A stretch of DNA of 64,000 nt. Source: Pseudoclavibacter sp. RFBB5 (GTDB lineage Bacteria > Actinomycetota > Actinomycetes > Actinomycetales > Microbacteriaceae). The position numbers and the translations under genes are program-made. The stretch lies in contig NZ_PSTZ01000009.1 in the NCBI RefSeq assembly GCF_002931555.1, positions 62,001 through 126,000 on the forward strand, written 5' to 3'. The notes under the pieces were generated by a model. That model did no database searches. It saw only the letters and a list, made by a program, of their open reading frames with translations, and had not been told where the DNA came from. Of the stretch, positions 35,614 through 47,179 are shown piece after piece (the stretch's first letter is position 1; every line of letters starts with the position of its first letter).

Positions 35614-36372
35614 TTACGCCTCAACTCCTGCGGCGACCTGCTTCTCGTTGTCGCGGCGCGGGCCACGGCGGGAGCGGTCGTTACGGTCCCCACGGGACGA
35701 CTTCTGGTTGGCCTGTTCGCGGGCGAGTTCCTTGTTGGTCATGTCGCCCTTGTAGATCCACACCTTGACACCGATGCGACCGTACGTGGTCTTGGCCTCG
35801 TAGAAGCCGTAGTCGATGTTGGCGCGGAGCGTGTGCAGCGGAACGCGTCCCTCACGGTAGAACTCCGAGCGGCTCATCTCAGCGCCGCCGAGGCGGCCCG
35901 AGACCTGGATGCGGATGCCCTTGGCACCTGCACGCTGAGCGCCCTGGAGGCCCTTGCGCATTGCACGGCGGAAGGCGACGCGAGCAGAGAGCTGCTCGGC
36001 GATGCCCTGCGCGACGAGCTGAGCGTCAGCCTCGGGGTTCTTGACCTCGAGGATGTTCAGCTGGATCTGCTTGCCCGTGAGCTTCTCGAGGTCGGCGCGG
36101 ATGCGCTCGGCCTCGGCTCCGCGTCGTCCGATGACGATGCCGGGGCGAGCCGTGTAGATGTCGACGCGAACGCGGTCACGTGTGCGCTCGATCTCGATGC
36201 GCGAGACGCCTGCACGGTCGAGCGACTTCTGGAGGTACTCGCGGATGCGAATGTCTTCCTTGACGTAGTCGCTGTAGCGCTGACCCGGCTTGGTCGAGTC
36301 TGCGTACCAGCGGCTGACGTGGTCGGTCGTGATTCCGAGACGGAAGCCGTACGGATTGATCTTCTGGCCCAT
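35614..36372 (-). CDS. rpsC: 30S ribosomal protein uS3
   Basis: 252 residues. [15 protein letters not shown] and [20 protein letters not shown] at the N-terminus, the KH-domain [17 protein letters not shown], and [20 protein letters not shown] are characteristic; the last ~35 residues are Arg/Asp-rich ([17 protein letters not shown]). It lines the mRNA entry channel. The ATG overlaps the rplV stop by one base. Confidence 0.97.
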   Translation of the reverse strand: MGQKINPYGFRLGITTDHVSRWYADSTKPGQRYSDYVKEDIRIREYLQKSLDRAGVSRIEIERTRDRVRVDIYTARPGIVIGRRGAEAERIRADLEKLTGKQIQLNILEVKNPEADAQLVAQGIAEQLSARVAFRRAMRKGLQGAQRAGAKGIRIQVSGRLGGAEMSRSEFYREGRVPLHTLRANIDYGFYEAKTTYGRIGVKVWIYKGDMTNKELAREQANQKSSRGDRNDRSRRGPRRDNEKQVAAGVEA

Positions 36373-36755
36373 TACTTGCTGCTCCCCTTCTCGGCCTCGG
36401 CGAGCTCCGGCGTCGCCAGCACAACCGTGATGTGGCTTGTGCGCTTGTTGATGCGGAATGCTCGTCCCTGTGCACGCGGACGGAAGCGCTTGAGGGTTGC
36501 ACCCTCGTCTACGAACGCCTTGGCGATGTAGAGGTCGCGCTCGTCAAGGAACTCGCTGTCCTTGTCCGCCTTGACTCGTGCGTTGGCGATTGCTGATGCA
36601 ACGACCTTGTAGACCGGCTCAGAGGCACCCTGAGGTGCGAACTTCAGGATTGCGAGCGCTTCGAGCGCCTGCTTGCCGCGGATCAAGTTGACGACGCGAC
36701 GAGCCTTCTGAGGGGTGACGCGGATGTGCCGCACGCGTGCGGTTGACTCCACCAT
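36372..36755 (-). CDS. rplV: 50S ribosomal protein uL22
   Basis: 127 residues. [40 protein letters not shown] and the tunnel-loop [20 protein letters not shown] are present. ATG 36755 is chosen for the AGGAGG 5 bp upstream; ATG 36770 is less likely. Its hairpin reaches into the exit tunnel, the site of macrolide-resistance changes; none is apparent. Confidence 0.97.
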   Translation of the reverse strand: MVESTARVRHIRVTPQKARRVVNLIRGKQALEALAILKFAPQGASEPVYKVVASAIANARVKADKDSEFLDERDLYIAKAFVDEGATLKRFRPRAQGRAFRINKRTSHITVVLATPELAEAEKGSSK

Positions 36756-36779
36756 ATTTTCCTCCTTCACGTCGCCGCG

Positions 36780-37061
36780 TTAGCGGCGACGACCCTTCTT
36801 GTCGTCCTTCTCGTGTCCACGGAAGGTGCGGGTCGGTGCAAACTCGCCGAGCTTGTGGCCGACCATGGTTTCGGTGACAAACACGGGGATGTGCTTGCGA
36901 CCGTCGTGCACGGCGATGGTGTGGCCGAGCATGTCCGGCACGATCATCGATCGGCGCGACCAGGTCTTGATGACGTTCTTCGAGCCAGCTTCGTTCTGCT
37001 TGACCACCTTCTGGAAGAGGTGTTCGTCGACGAAGGGGCCCTTCTTGAGACTGCGAGGCAT
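36780..37061 (-). CDS. rpsS: 30S ribosomal protein uS19
   Basis: 93 residues. [40 protein letters not shown], and [20 protein letters not shown] match uS19 throughout. 11 bp after rplB. Head protein of the 30S subunit. Confidence 0.98.
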   Translation of the reverse strand: MPRSLKKGPFVDEHLFQKVVKQNEAGSKNVIKTWSRRSMIVPDMLGHTIAVHDGRKHIPVFVTETMVGHKLGEFAPTRTFRGHEKDDKKGRRR

Positions 37062-37072
37062 CTTCTGATCTC

Positions 37073-37912
37073 CTACTTACGCTTCTTGCCGGCAGGGCGA
37101 CGGCGGACGATGAGCTTGTCGCTCTCCTTGTTGGGGCGACGGGTGCGGCCTTCTGGCTTACCCCAGGGGCTCACCGGGTGACGTCCACCGGAGGTGCGAC
37201 CTTCACCACCACCGTGCGGGTGGTCGACCGGGTTCATGACGACACCACGGACCGTGGGACGAACGCCGAGCCAGCGCTTGCGGCCGGCCTTGCCCAGGTT
37301 GATGTTCGACTGCTCGGCGTTGCCGACCTCGCCGATCGTCGCGCGGCAGCGCACGTCGACGTTGCGGACTTCGCCGCTCGGCAGACGCAGCTGGGCGTAG
37401 GGGCCGTCCTTCGCGACGAGGCGGACGGATGCTCCGGCCGAGCGCGCCATCTTCGCGCCGCCGCCTGGGCGGAGCTCGATGGCGTGGATGACCGTACCGG
37501 TCGGGATGTTCTTCAGCGGGAGGTTGTTGCCCGGCTTGATGTCGGCGCCAGCGCCCGACTCGACGATGTCGCCCTGCTTGAGCTTGTTCGGAGCCAGGAT
37601 GTAGCGCTTGGTTCCGTCGAAGAAGTGCAGCAGCGCGATGCGAGCGGTGCGGTTGGGGTCGTACTCGATGTGAGCGACCTTGGCGTTCACGCCGTCCTTG
37701 TCATTGCGACGGAAGTCGATGACGCGGTACTGGCGCTTGTGGCCACCACCGATGTGACGGGTCGTGATGCGTCCCTGGTTGTTGCGGCCACCCGACTTGG
37801 TCAGGGGGCGGAGCAGCGACTTCTCGGGAGTCGAGCGCGTGATCTCGGTGAACTCGGACACCGAGGCTCCACGACGGCCAGGCGTCGTGGGCTTGTAATT
37901 GCGAATAGCCAT
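37073..37912 (-). CDS. rplB: 50S ribosomal protein uL2
   Basis: 279 residues. [20 protein letters not shown], the [15 protein letters not shown] segment, and the catalytic-centre-proximal [17 protein letters not shown] with the conserved His are present. It supports the peptidyl-transferase region. 25 bp after rplW. Confidence 0.98.
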   Translation of the reverse strand: MAIRNYKPTTPGRRGASVSEFTEITRSTPEKSLLRPLTKSGGRNNQGRITTRHIGGGHKRQYRVIDFRRNDKDGVNAKVAHIEYDPNRTARIALLHFFDGTKRYILAPNKLKQGDIVESGAGADIKPGNNLPLKNIPTGTVIHAIELRPGGGAKMARSAGASVRLVAKDGPYAQLRLPSGEVRNVDVRCRATIGEVGNAEQSNINLGKAGRKRWLGVRPTVRGVVMNPVDHPHGGGEGRTSGGRHPVSPWGKPEGRTRRPNKESDKLIVRRRPAGKKRK

Positions 37913-37937
37913 GTGAATTCGTCCTCTGTGCTCTCGA

Positions 37938-38237
37938 TTAACCGGCGTTCGAGAAGATGTCGATGGTGCCGGACTTGAGCGAGACGATGGCGCGCTTGGT
38001 GTCCTTGCGCTTGCCGAGCCCGAAGCGGGTGCGGCGCGTCTTGCCCGTGCGGTTCAAGGTGTTGACCTTGTCGACCTTGACGTCGAAGATCTGCTCGATG
38101 GCGAGCTTGATCTCGGTCTTGTTCGAACGAGGGTCGACCTCGAAGGTGTACTTGCCCTGGTCGATCAGGCTGTAGCTCTTCTCGGAGATCACCGGCGCGA
38201 AGATGATGTCGCGCGGGTCCTTGTTGTTTGCGCTCAT
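37938..38237 (-). CDS. rplW: 50S ribosomal protein uL23
   Basis: 99 residues. [60 protein letters not shown] match uL23, the exit-tunnel docking site for SRP and trigger factor. It overlaps rplD by 4 bp. Confidence 0.97.
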   Translation of the reverse strand: MSANNKDPRDIIFAPVISEKSYSLIDQGKYTFEVDPRSNKTEIKLAIEQIFDVKVDKVNTLNRTGKTRRTRFGLGKRKDTKRAIVSLKSGTIDIFSNAG

Positions 38238-38881
38238 GCGCCCTGCTCCTTGCTGGTCTTGCTCTCGACGAACGCGTCGTAGGCAGCCTTCGTGAAGAGG
38301 ATGTCGTCCGAGACGAGCACGTCGTAGGCGTTGAGCTGGTCAACGAACAGGACGTGGAGCGCCGGGAGGTTGCGCACGCTCAGGAGGCTGAGCTCATCGC
38401 TGCGGTCGAGGACGACGAGGATGTTGCGTCCTGCCGCGACCTTCGCGATTGCTGCTGCTGCGACCTTGGTCGAGGCCTTCTCACCCGTGACGAGGGAGTC
38501 GACGATGTGCAGGTGGCCACCGCGTGCGCGGTCGCTCAGTGCCCCGATGAGGGCTGCTGCGATCATCTTCTTGGGGGTGCGCTGCGAGTAGTCGCGCGGC
38601 GTCGGCCCGTGGACGATGCCACCGCCCTTGTGCTGCGGCATGCGGACCGAACCCTGACGGGCGCGGCCGGTGCCCTTCTGCTTGAACGGCTTGCGGCCTG
38701 AGCCGGAGACCTCTCCACGGTTCTTCGTCTTGTGCGTGCCCTGACGAGCAGCTGCACGCTGTGCGACGACAACCTGGTGGATCAGCGGGACGTTGGTCTG
38801 CGCGTCGAAGATGGCGGCAGGCAGTTCGACCGTGCCGGACTTCTTGCCGGCTGCGTCGGTGACGTCAATCTTGGTTGCCAT
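38234..38881 (-). CDS. rplD: 50S ribosomal protein uL4
   Basis: 215 residues. Core motifs [40 protein letters not shown] and [16 protein letters not shown] form the tunnel loop. In E. coli uL4 represses its own operon by binding the S10 leader; whether this holds here is unknown. 6 bp after rplC. Confidence 0.97.
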   Translation of the reverse strand: MATKIDVTDAAGKKSGTVELPAAIFDAQTNVPLIHQVVVAQRAAARQGTHKTKNRGEVSGSGRKPFKQKGTGRARQGSVRMPQHKGGGIVHGPTPRDYSQRTPKKMIAAALIGALSDRARGGHLHIVDSLVTGEKASTKVAAAAIAKVAAGRNILVVLDRSDELSLLSVRNLPALHVLFVDQLNAYDVLVSDDILFTKAAYDAFVESKTSKEQGA

Positions 38882-38887
38882 AGGAAA

Positions 38888-39541
38888 CTAGGCCCCCTTC
38901 ACTGCGTTGCGAACGAAAACGAGACGACCCTTGGGGCCGGGGACAGCACCCTTGACGAGGAGGATGCCCTTCTCGGCGTCGGCTGCGTGAACCGTGAGGT
39001 TCTGGACGGTGACGCGGTCGCCACCCATCCGGCCAGCCATGCGCGTGCCCTTGAAGACACGGCTGGGGGTCGCGGAGGCACCGATGGAGCCGGGGCGACG
39101 GTGGTTCTTGTGGGCACCGTGAGATGCGCCGACACCGGAGAAGTTGTGACGCTTCATGACACCGGCGAAGCCCTTGCCCTTGCTGGTGCCGACGACGTCG
39201 ATCTTGGTGCCGGGCTCGAACGTGTCTGCGCCGAGCTCCTGACCGATCGTGTACGTCGCTGCGTCAGCGGTGCGGAGTTCGGTGATGTGACGGCGCGGCG
39301 TGACGCCCGCTGCTGCGAACTTGCCGGCGGCCGGCTTGTTCACCTTGCGCGGGTCGATGGCGCCTGCGGCGATCTGGACGGCTTCGTAGCCGTTCTTTTC
39401 GACGGTCATGATCTCGGTGACGACGTTGGTGCTCACCTGGATGACCGTGACGGGGACGAGACGGTTGTCAGCGTCCCAGACCTGGGTCATGCCGAGCTTC
39501 GTGCCCAGCAGTCCCTTGAACGTCTTGGTAGCGGTAGACAT
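38888..39541 (-). CDS. rplC: 50S ribosomal protein uL3
   Basis: 217 residues. [60 protein letters not shown], and [20 protein letters not shown] are conserved, including the GxGxxH region near the peptidyl-transferase centre. 8 bp after rpsJ. Confidence 0.98.
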   Translation of the reverse strand: MSTATKTFKGLLGTKLGMTQVWDADNRLVPVTVIQVSTNVVTEIMTVEKNGYEAVQIAAGAIDPRKVNKPAAGKFAAAGVTPRRHITELRTADAATYTIGQELGADTFEPGTKIDVVGTSKGKGFAGVMKRHNFSGVGASHGAHKNHRRPGSIGASATPSRVFKGTRMAGRMGGDRVTVQNLTVHAADAEKGILLVKGAVPGPKGRLVFVRNAVKGA

Positions 39542-39549
39542 GTGTTTCC

Positions 39550-39858
39550 CTAGAGCTTGATCTCGATGTTGACGTCGGCCGGAAGGTCGAGACGCATGAG
39601 CGAGTCGACGGCCTTCGGCGTCGGGTCGACGATGTCGATCAGACGCTTGTGGGTGCGCATCTCGAAGTGCTCGCGGCTGTCCTTGTACTTGTGAGGGCTA
39701 CGGATCACGGCGATCACGTTCTTCTCGGTAGGCAGGGGCACCGGACCGATGACGGAGGCGCCAGCACGGGTTACGGTGTCGACGATCTTGCGCGCCGAGC
39801 TGTCGATGACCTCGTGGTCATACGACTTCAGTCGAATGCGGATCTTCTGTCCCGCCAT
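39550..39858 (-). CDS. rpsJ: 30S ribosomal protein uS10
   Basis: 102 residues. [40 protein letters not shown] and [20 protein letters not shown] are the family consensus. First gene of the S10 operon, preceded by a 375-bp non-coding region with two small hairpins near the start. uS10 also takes part in transcription antitermination through NusB/NusG. Confidence 0.98.
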   Translation of the reverse strand: MAGQKIRIRLKSYDHEVIDSSARKIVDTVTRAGASVIGPVPLPTEKNVIAVIRSPHKYKDSREHFEMRTHKRLIDIVDPTPKAVDSLMRLDLPADVNIEIKL

Positions 39859-40233
39859 GGTTGACTCTCTCTCTCAATGACGTGCCGCCATTGCGGCTTC
39901 GCATGCAACCCCGTGGCGTCTTCACGCCGGGATTCGCACCACTGTTTTTCTGTCAAGTTCACCTGCTCGGAGCACAGGAGTGTACTCAAGCTGATGGACG
40001 GCCTTCCGGACTCGACCTCGGTGAGGTGTTGTCCTTTGGCCGGAGCTTTGCTCTGCTGCCGGTGGCCTAAGCTGCACACCAGGCGTCTTGCGACGCGGGG
40101 CGCTTATGCACTCTCCGGGCAGTGATTCGAACACACGACTAGCGCCGGGCCCCGAAATACTGAACTCACCGAGTTTAGACCGGACGGACCTGTTCTTGCA
40201 ACCCGGGCGTGTCGCGCCGTCGAGATCGGTGGC
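39859..40233 (-). promoter_or_regulatory. S10-operon upstream/leader region
   Basis: 375 bp without a gene, between the acyltransferase stop and rpsJ. On the minus strand it holds a perfect -35-like TTGACA (39951-39956) but no good -10 at 16-19 bp. Nearer rpsJ are two short hairpins: GGCGT-GAAG-ACGCC (39915-39928, tetraloop) and GCCGC-AATG-GCGGC (39884-39897). They may be part of a regulated ribosomal-protein leader. The rpsJ ribosome-binding site is the purine run GAGAGAGAGAG. Confidence 0.4.
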
Positions 40234-42339
40234 TCAGAAGCCGTGCGGGGCCAGAACTCGGTCCGCGATGACCTTCGACAGGTAGAGCGAGTATTGCCTG
40301 CCGATGTGCGTCGGATCGCTGTGAACCGGAGTCCCGGCGACCACGCTCGGGCACGACGCCAGGTCGAGGTCGCAGAACCAGGCTGTCGTGGGCACCACAT
40401 CCGCACCGGACTCCCCCATCTCGGTCGCGAGCTCGTCGACGCGCTGCTGGCGCTCGTCGCCGAACGGCGTCTCGCAGGCCCTGGCTGCCTCCGAGACCGT
40501 CGACGCCTCCATGCACTCGTCGAGGTCCTGCGTCGGCGGTACCGAATCGAGCCAGACGACCTCGATGCCGAGATCGGTGAGGGCTCTCACGTAGTCGCTG
40601 CTGCCCCGTCCGAGGTCCGCTCCGACGTCGTCGCCGAGGTGCTCGTATCCGTCACCGACCCACCAGGCACCGTACGTGACCACGACCACATCCGGGAGAC
40701 GCTCAGTCGCCTGTTCGACCACCCAGGAGTTGTGTCCCTCACACGTCTCCCGGTAGTGATCGATGCTGTCCAGTCCAGCTCCGGAGGTGAACGGGCACAT
40801 CGACAGCCCCATGAGCTGCAGCTTCGTGTCCTCGCCGAGGGCGTCTCGGAATCCGGGCGCCCAGGTCACGGCCTGGGAGTCCCCGACGATCCACACCTCG
40901 CGTTCCGCATCCGGACTTCCGTAGGCGCAGCGATCAACCGCTTCGTCCGACGCGACCGACACGCAGTCGTCCAGCTCCCACTCTTCGCTGCGCGCTTCCG
41001 CTCCGCTGAGAAGCCTGCCGTCCGGGACGGTGGGATCTGCGATCGCATCCGCGATGACCGCCGAGAGCTCGTCGAGGTTGTCGACGGCAGGCGCGAGTTC
41101 GATCGCCTCGATGGCGTCCTCGTGGACCTGCGGAGCGACCTGGACGCCGATGAAGGCGAGGAGTGCGACCAGGGGAACGGTGACGGAGGTGATGAGCCTC
41201 GGGTTCGGCTTCCACTTCGGGGCAGTCGCATCGATCTGGGCGAGCGGGTTCCTGATCCTCCCCAGGAGCTTGAGCCCGCGGGAGGTCGCCCACGCGATGG
41301 CGATCGAGACGGCGAGGAGGAGCAGCCCATCGAAGAACGAGACCGGCTCAGCTCGGCCTGGGAAGACCTCGACGAACAGCTTGAGGATCGGCCAGCTCCA
41401 GAGGTACAGCCCGTACGAGAAGCCGCCGAGCCAGACCAGGGGCCTCCAGGTCAGCAGTCGGTTGCCTCCAGCAGGGTCTCCCGACGCCCCGGCGATGAGG
41501 ACGAGCAGCGCCCCGCCGACCGGGTAGAGCGCGATGAGTCCCGGATACGGCCAGGAGCTCGGCAGGAGACCTGCGGTCAGCACGAGCGCGAGACCCAGGC
41601 TGCCGACGATCGCCCGGAGCGTCTTCGGCAGGTGGATCCGCGTGATGACGAGCGCGGCGACGGCCCCGATCCCGAACTCCCACAGGCGGGCCCATGTGCT
41701 GTAGTACGTCGGGACCGGGTCGACCGCCACCCCGTTGAGGGCGTAAGCGAAGGAAGCTGCGGTGAGCAGCGCGAACCCCACGATGGCCACGCGCCGCACG
41801 GGCCACTTCGCTAGCTTCGCGACGGCGCCGAGCAGCAGGACGAACCCCAGCAGGATCAACGTGGACTGGCCCTGCACCGACATGGCCCAGAAGTGCTGGA
41901 CCGCTGACTTGTCGTGGCCCGCAGCGATGTAGTCGGTCGCGTCCCCGGCGAGTCGCCAGTTCTCCCAGTAGGTGGCGGCGGCGAACAGGTCGGTGACATT
42001 GCGCTGGAAGGACAGCGCCGGGGCCGTCAGCAGGAGAACGACTGCGACGACGAGGAGGACGAGACCGGCCATGGGGAACAGGCGTGTGGCCGTGCGCTTC
42101 ACGTACTGCCAGGCTCGGATGCTCCCCCGACGCTCGAGTTCACCGACGAGGGTCGTGGCCAGCAGGAATCCGCCGAGGACGAAGAAGAGGTCGACGCCGC
42201 CGGAGACGGTGCCGAACCAGATGTGGAACGACGCGACGAGGAGGGACGCGATCGCCCGCAGCCCTTGGATGTCGGTGCGGTAGCGGTTCGGCGCAGACCG
42301 AGCGGTCGCGCTCGTGGGGCGTTCTGCGCGTACGGACAT
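40234..42339 (-). CDS. OafA/YrhL-type acyltransferase with C-terminal SGNH domain
   Basis: 701 residues. Residues ~20-400 form an acyltransferase-3 membrane domain with ~10-11 helices, including the catalytic-type His in FHIWFG near 39 and GGVDLFFVLGGFLL. Residues ~480-701 form an exterior SGNH hydrolase-like domain with the nucleophile block IVGDSQ (Ser at ~488) and the catalytic HSDPTHIG (Asp ~675, His ~678). This architecture O-acetylates surface polysaccharide, peptidoglycan or lipid heads. ATG 42339 has AGGAG at good spacing; the frame extends 22 codons further without a site. It sits between tuf and the S10 operon, an unusual place for such a gene. Confidence 0.9.
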   Translation of the reverse strand: MSVRAERPTSATARSAPNRYRTDIQGLRAIASLLVASFHIWFGTVSGGVDLFFVLGGFLLATTLVGELERRGSIRAWQYVKRTATRLFPMAGLVLLVVAVVLLLTAPALSFQRNVTDLFAAATYWENWRLAGDATDYIAAGHDKSAVQHFWAMSVQGQSTLILLGFVLLLGAVAKLAKWPVRRVAIVGFALLTAASFAYALNGVAVDPVPTYYSTWARLWEFGIGAVAALVITRIHLPKTLRAIVGSLGLALVLTAGLLPSSWPYPGLIALYPVGGALLVLIAGASGDPAGGNRLLTWRPLVWLGGFSYGLYLWSWPILKLFVEVFPGRAEPVSFFDGLLLLAVSIAIAWATSRGLKLLGRIRNPLAQIDATAPKWKPNPRLITSVTVPLVALLAFIGVQVAPQVHEDAIEAIELAPAVDNLDELSAVIADAIADPTVPDGRLLSGAEARSEEWELDDCVSVASDEAVDRCAYGSPDAEREVWIVGDSQAVTWAPGFRDALGEDTKLQLMGLSMCPFTSGAGLDSIDHYRETCEGHNSWVVEQATERLPDVVVVTYGAWWVGDGYEHLGDDVGADLGRGSSDYVRALTDLGIEVVWLDSVPPTQDLDECMEASTVSEAARACETPFGDERQQRVDELATEMGESGADVVPTTAWFCDLDLASCPSVVAGTPVHSDPTHIGRQYSLYLSKVIADRVLAPHGF

Positions 42340-42532
42340 TCGTCGAGCTCCTGGGGCTGCGCTGAGGCGGTGGGCGTTCCTCCGCTCGTGCGTCGAGGAG
42401 CTCATCGGAGGGGATCGAGAGGCTGCGGAGCTTCGCTCGTCACACGGTTTCTGATTCTAACCCGGTTCCCGAATCGGTGAGCTGCGGTGACGACCCGCGA
42501 GCAGTCACGAGCCGTTCGGACGCGGAGAACGC

Positions 42533-42565
42533 AAAAATGGGGCCGGACCCGAAGGTCCGACCCCA
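42533..42565 (-). terminator. Intrinsic terminator after tuf
   Basis: In the minus-strand RNA UGGGGUCGGACC-UUCG-GGUCCGGCCCCA is followed by UUUUUG: a 12-bp stem (with one G-U-type pair), a UUCG tetraloop and a five-U run. The clearest rho-independent terminator in the window; ends the str operon. Confidence 0.93.
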
Positions 42566-42585
42566 CTCTGCAGTGAGCTGGAAGC

Positions 42586-43779
<1,194 letters not shown>

Positions 43780-43862
43780 TGTGGTCCTCCTAGGACGTCG
43801 TTGGTGCCAGTCCGCGAATGACGCAGAATGACTTCCGGGTTTTCAGTGATGAATGTTACCCG

Positions 43863-43889
43863 CTCGGGCGACGCGTTGCGTCACCCGAG
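43863..43889 (-). other. 12-bp stem-loop between fusA and tuf
   Basis: CTCGGGCGACGC (43863-43874) pairs with GCGTCACCCGAG (43878-43889) around GTT; the single mismatch is G-U in the RNA. It begins 10 bp after the fusA stop. No long U-run follows. It could lower read-through or mark an RNA end before a separate tuf promoter. Confidence 0.65.
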
Positions 43890-43899
43890 CAGGTTCGGG

Positions 43900-46014
43900 C
43901 TACTCGCCCCGGTTCTTCTGGATGATCTCCTCGGCAACAGCCTTGGGGACCTCGGCGTACGTTTCGAACGTCATCGAGTACACGGCGCGACCAGAGGTCT
44001 TGCTGCGCAGGTCTCCGATGTATCCGAACATCTCCGACAGCGGCACGAGTGCACGCACCACCTTCACACCACTGGCATCTTCCATCGACTGGATCTGGCC
44101 GCGGCGCGAGTTGAGGTCGCCGATCACGTCGCCCATGTACTCCTCAGGAGTACGGACCTCGACCGCCATGAGCGGCTCGAGGATGACGGGACCGGCCTTG
44201 GGAGCTGCTTCCTTGAACGCGATCGAGCCCGCGATCTTGAACGCCATCTCCGAGGAGTCGACGTCGTGCGCAGCACCATCGAGGAGCGACGCCTTGACGC
44301 CGACCATGGGGTAGCCGGCGAGGACGCCGACCTGCATCGCATCCTGGATGCCAGCATCCACGGATGGGATGTACTCACGAGGAACGCGACCACCGGTGAC
44401 GGCGTTCACGAACTCGTAGGTCTTGTCCGCGTCCATCTCAAGCGGCTCGAGCTTGATCTGGATCTTTGCGAACTGGCCGGAGCCACCCGTCTGCTTCTTG
44501 TGGGTGTAGTCGAACTTCTCGACGACCTTCGTGAGCGTCTCGCGGTAGGCGACCTGGGGCTTGCCCACGTTCGCCTCGACCTTGAACTCGCGCTTCATGC
44601 GGTCGACGAGGATGTCGAGGTGGAGCTCGCCCATGCCCTTGATGACCGTCTGACCGGTCTCCTGGTCGAGCATGACGCGGAACGTCGGGTCTTCCTCGGC
44701 GAGCTTCTGGATGGCCGTTCCGAGCTTCTCCTGGTCGGCCTTGGTCTTCGGCTCGATGGCGACCTCGATGACGGGCTCCGGGAAGGTCATCGACTCGAGG
44801 ACGATCTGCTTGTCAGGGTCGCTCAGGGTGTCACCGGTCATGGTGTCCTTGAGGCCGATGACGGCGTAGATGTGTCCCGCGGTCATCGACTCGACCGGGT
44901 TCTCCTTGTTGGCGTGCATCTGGAAGATCTTCCCGATGCGCTCCTTCTTGCCCTTCGAGGAGTTGACCACCTGCGCGCCGGACGGGACGTGTCCCGAGTA
45001 GACGCGCGTGTAGATCAGTCGACCGAAGAACGGGTGCACGGCGATCTTGAAGGCGAGAGCAGCGAACGGCTCGTCGGCGCTCGGACGACGTGTGAGCTCC
45101 TCCGACTCGTCGCGCGGGTTCATGCCGATGACGGCAGGAACGTCGAGCGGCGACGGAAGGTAGTCCACGACTGCATCGAGCATGGGCTGGACGCCGCGGT
45201 TCTTGAACGCGGAGCCGCAGAGCACGGGGTACATCTCGCTCGTGACGGTGAGCTTGCGGATGGCCGCCTTGATCTCGGGGATCGAGATGTCCTCGCCCGC
45301 GAAGAAGCGCTCCATGAGCTCGTCGTCGGTCTCGGCGACAGCCTCGAGGAGCTTCGTGCGGTACTCGTCCGCGCGCTCCTTGAGGTCTTCCGGGATCTCC
45401 AGGGTCTCGTAGGCGGCACCGAGGGTGGTGTCACCCTTGGAGTCGCTCGGCCAGACCTTGGCGTTCATCTCGACGAGGTCGACGATGCCGATGAAGTCGT
45501 TCTCAGCGCCGATGGGGAGCTGGATCACGAGCGGCTTCGCGCCGAGGCGGTTGACGATCGTGTCGACCGTGAAGTAGAAGTCAGCGCCGAGCTTGTCCAT
45601 CTTGTTGACGAAGCAGATGCGCGGAACGTCGTACTTGTCGGCCTGGCGCCAGACGGTCTCCGACTGGGGCTCGACACCCTCCTTGCCGTCGAACACGGCG
45701 ACTGCACCGTCGAGGACGCGGAGCGAGCGCTCCACCTCGACGGTGAAGTCGACGTGACCGGGCGTGTCGATGATGTTGATCTGGTTCTTCTTCCAGAACG
45801 ACGTCACAGCAGCCGAGGTGATCGTGATGCCACGCTCCTGCTCCTGCTCCATCCAGTCCGTCGTCGAGGCGCCATCGTGCGTCTCGCCGAGCTTGTGGTT
45901 GACACCGGTGTAGAACAGGATGCGCTCGGTGGTTGTCGTCTTGCCGGCATCGATGTGCGCCATGATGCCGATGTTGCGGACCTTGTTCAGGTCAGTAAGC
46001 ACGTCCTGTGCCAC
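43900..46014 (-). CDS. fusA: Elongation factor G
   Basis: 704 residues, five domains. GTPase motifs [26 protein letters not shown] and [25 protein letters not shown] switch I; domain [19 protein letters not shown]. Start is GTG 46014 with GGAGGA upstream. It catalyses translocation and, with RRF, recycling. Follows rpsG by 54 bp in the str operon. Confidence 0.98.
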   Translation of the reverse strand: MAQDVLTDLNKVRNIGIMAHIDAGKTTTTERILFYTGVNHKLGETHDGASTTDWMEQEQERGITITSAAVTSFWKKNQINIIDTPGHVDFTVEVERSLRVLDGAVAVFDGKEGVEPQSETVWRQADKYDVPRICFVNKMDKLGADFYFTVDTIVNRLGAKPLVIQLPIGAENDFIGIVDLVEMNAKVWPSDSKGDTTLGAAYETLEIPEDLKERADEYRTKLLEAVAETDDELMERFFAGEDISIPEIKAAIRKLTVTSEMYPVLCGSAFKNRGVQPMLDAVVDYLPSPLDVPAVIGMNPRDESEELTRRPSADEPFAALAFKIAVHPFFGRLIYTRVYSGHVPSGAQVVNSSKGKKERIGKIFQMHANKENPVESMTAGHIYAVIGLKDTMTGDTLSDPDKQIVLESMTFPEPVIEVAIEPKTKADQEKLGTAIQKLAEEDPTFRVMLDQETGQTVIKGMGELHLDILVDRMKREFKVEANVGKPQVAYRETLTKVVEKFDYTHKKQTGGSGQFAKIQIKLEPLEMDADKTYEFVNAVTGGRVPREYIPSVDAGIQDAMQVGVLAGYPMVGVKASLLDGAAHDVDSSEMAFKIAGSIAFKEAAPKAGPVILEPLMAVEVRTPEEYMGDVIGDLNSRRGQIQSMEDASGVKVVRALVPLSEMFGYIGDLRSKTSGRAVYSMTFETYAEVPKAVAEEIIQKNRGE

Positions 46015-46068
46015 GGGTGTCCTCCGAAAGGATTGAAGCGAGAGTGGTGAGGGCTACCAGCTGCTGGA

Positions 46069-46539
46069 TTACCAGCGGTAGTGCGCGAAGGCCTTGTTGG
46101 ACTCGGCCATCTTGTGCGTGTCTTCACGGCGCTTCACCGCGGCACCGAGGCCGTTGGATGCGTCGAGGATCTCGTTCGTGAGGCGCTCGGTCATCGACTT
46201 CTCGCGACGGTTCTTCGCGTAGCTCGTGAGCCAGCGCAGTGCGAGCGTGTTGGCACGGTGAGGCTTGACCTCGACCGGGACCTGGTACGTCGAGCCGCCG
46301 ACGCGACGCGAGCGGACCTCGAGCGTGGGGCGCACGTTGTCGAGCGCCTTCTTCAGGGTCGCGACCGCGTCCTGGTCCGACTTGGCGGCAACGCCCTCGA
46401 GCGCGTCGTACACGATGCGCTCGGCGAGGCCCTTCTTGCCGTCAAGCAGGATCTTGTTGACGAGCTGGCTGACGATGGGGGCGCCGTACACGGGGTCGGC
46501 GACCACGGGGCGCTTGGGGGCTGGACCCTTACGTGGCAT
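46069..46539 (-). CDS. rpsG: 30S ribosomal protein uS7
   Basis: 156 residues. [60 protein letters not shown] and the C-terminal [14 protein letters not shown] match uS7. The start overlaps the rpsL stop by one base. Head protein contacting E-site tRNA. Confidence 0.98.
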   Translation of the reverse strand: MPRKGPAPKRPVVADPVYGAPIVSQLVNKILLDGKKGLAERIVYDALEGVAAKSDQDAVATLKKALDNVRPTLEVRSRRVGGSTYQVPVEVKPHRANTLALRWLTSYAKNRREKSMTERLTNEILDASNGLGAAVKRREDTHKMAESNKAFAHYRW

Positions 46540-46913
46540 TACTTCTTCTCCATCTTCGCGCCGTAACGGCTGCGAGCCTGCTTGCGGTTCTTCACTGCCT
46601 GGGTGTCGAGTGCACCGCGGACGATCTTGTACCGCACACCCGGGAGGTCCTTCACACGACCGCCACGGACGAGCACCATCGAGTGCTCCTGGAGGTTGTG
46701 GCCCTCACCTGGGATGTAGGCGGTCACCTCGGTACCGTTCGACAGCTTGACACGAGCGACCTTACGGAGCGCCGAGTTCGGCTTCTTGGGCGTCGTGGTG
46801 TAGACGCGGGTGCAAACCCCGCGCTGCTGAGGGTTGGCCTTCAGGGCTGGCGTCTTGGACGCCGACGCCTTGGGGCGGCGGCCCTTGCGGACCAACTGCT
46901 GAATTGTTGGCAC
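46539..46913 (-). CDS. rpsL: 30S ribosomal protein uS12
   Basis: 124 residues. [20 protein letters not shown], the decoding loops [13 protein letters not shown] and GVRYKIVRG. The lysines whose changes cause streptomycin resistance in other species (K43 and K88 by alignment) are wild type. Start is GTG 46913 with AAGGAG upstream. First gene of the str operon, behind a ~230-nt leader. Confidence 0.98.
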   Translation of the reverse strand: MPTIQQLVRKGRRPKASASKTPALKANPQQRGVCTRVYTTTPKKPNSALRKVARVKLSNGTEVTAYIPGEGHNLQEHSMVLVRGGRVKDLPGVRYKIVRGALDTQAVKNRKQARSRYGAKMEKK

Positions 46914-46942
46914 GAATAATCTCCTTGGTTTTGTACTGCGTG

Positions 46943-46978
46943 ATCGTGGTAAGCACGATTCCTGTGCCTACGAGGCAC
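46943..46978 (-). other. Two consecutive hairpins in the str-operon leader
   Basis: In the rpsL 5' leader, GTGCCT-CGT-AGGCAC (46964-46978) is followed by ATCGTG-CTTAC-CACGAT (46943-46959); each stem is 6 bp and the second ends about 30 nt before the GTG start. They are candidates for protein-binding or attenuation structures. Confidence 0.5.
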
Positions 46979-47150
46979 TGTTTGCCTCTTGATAACCGAC
47001 CGGCGGTACAAAATCTCTGGTATCGCTGGTTGGTGAAGCGGTGGCAGTCGAGGCGACTGGCGTTGCTTACAGTTGCGCGCTTCGCTGCAGATTCTTCGCA
47101 GTTTCAGCGTTCGCACGGTTTTGGGCGCGACAGGGCGCGCGCACCGAAAA

Positions 47151-47179
47151 ATCCTACCCCGTCAGTTTTGCAGGGTCAA
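47151..47179 (-). promoter_or_regulatory. str-operon promoter
   Basis: Minus-strand -35 TTGACC (47174-47179) and -10 TAGGAT (47151-47156), exactly 17 bp apart. Start would be near 47144, giving a leader of about 230 nt before rpsL. The -35 overlaps the stop of the gene ending at 47176. Confidence 0.7.

Noticed and set aside
39934-39956. Complete S10 promoter based on TTGACA at 39951-39956
   Set aside because: No acceptable -10 at 16-19 bp downstream; only the -35-like hexamer is noted.
40110-40160. tRNA-like T-arm (GATTCGAACACAC)
   Set aside because: No matching acceptor, D or anticodon arm could be folded on either strand.
43828-46050. Plus-strand open frame of about 740 codons opposite fusA
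   Set aside because: Antisense shadow of fusA; low-complexity Asp/Leu/Arg translation typical of reverse-read high-GC genes.
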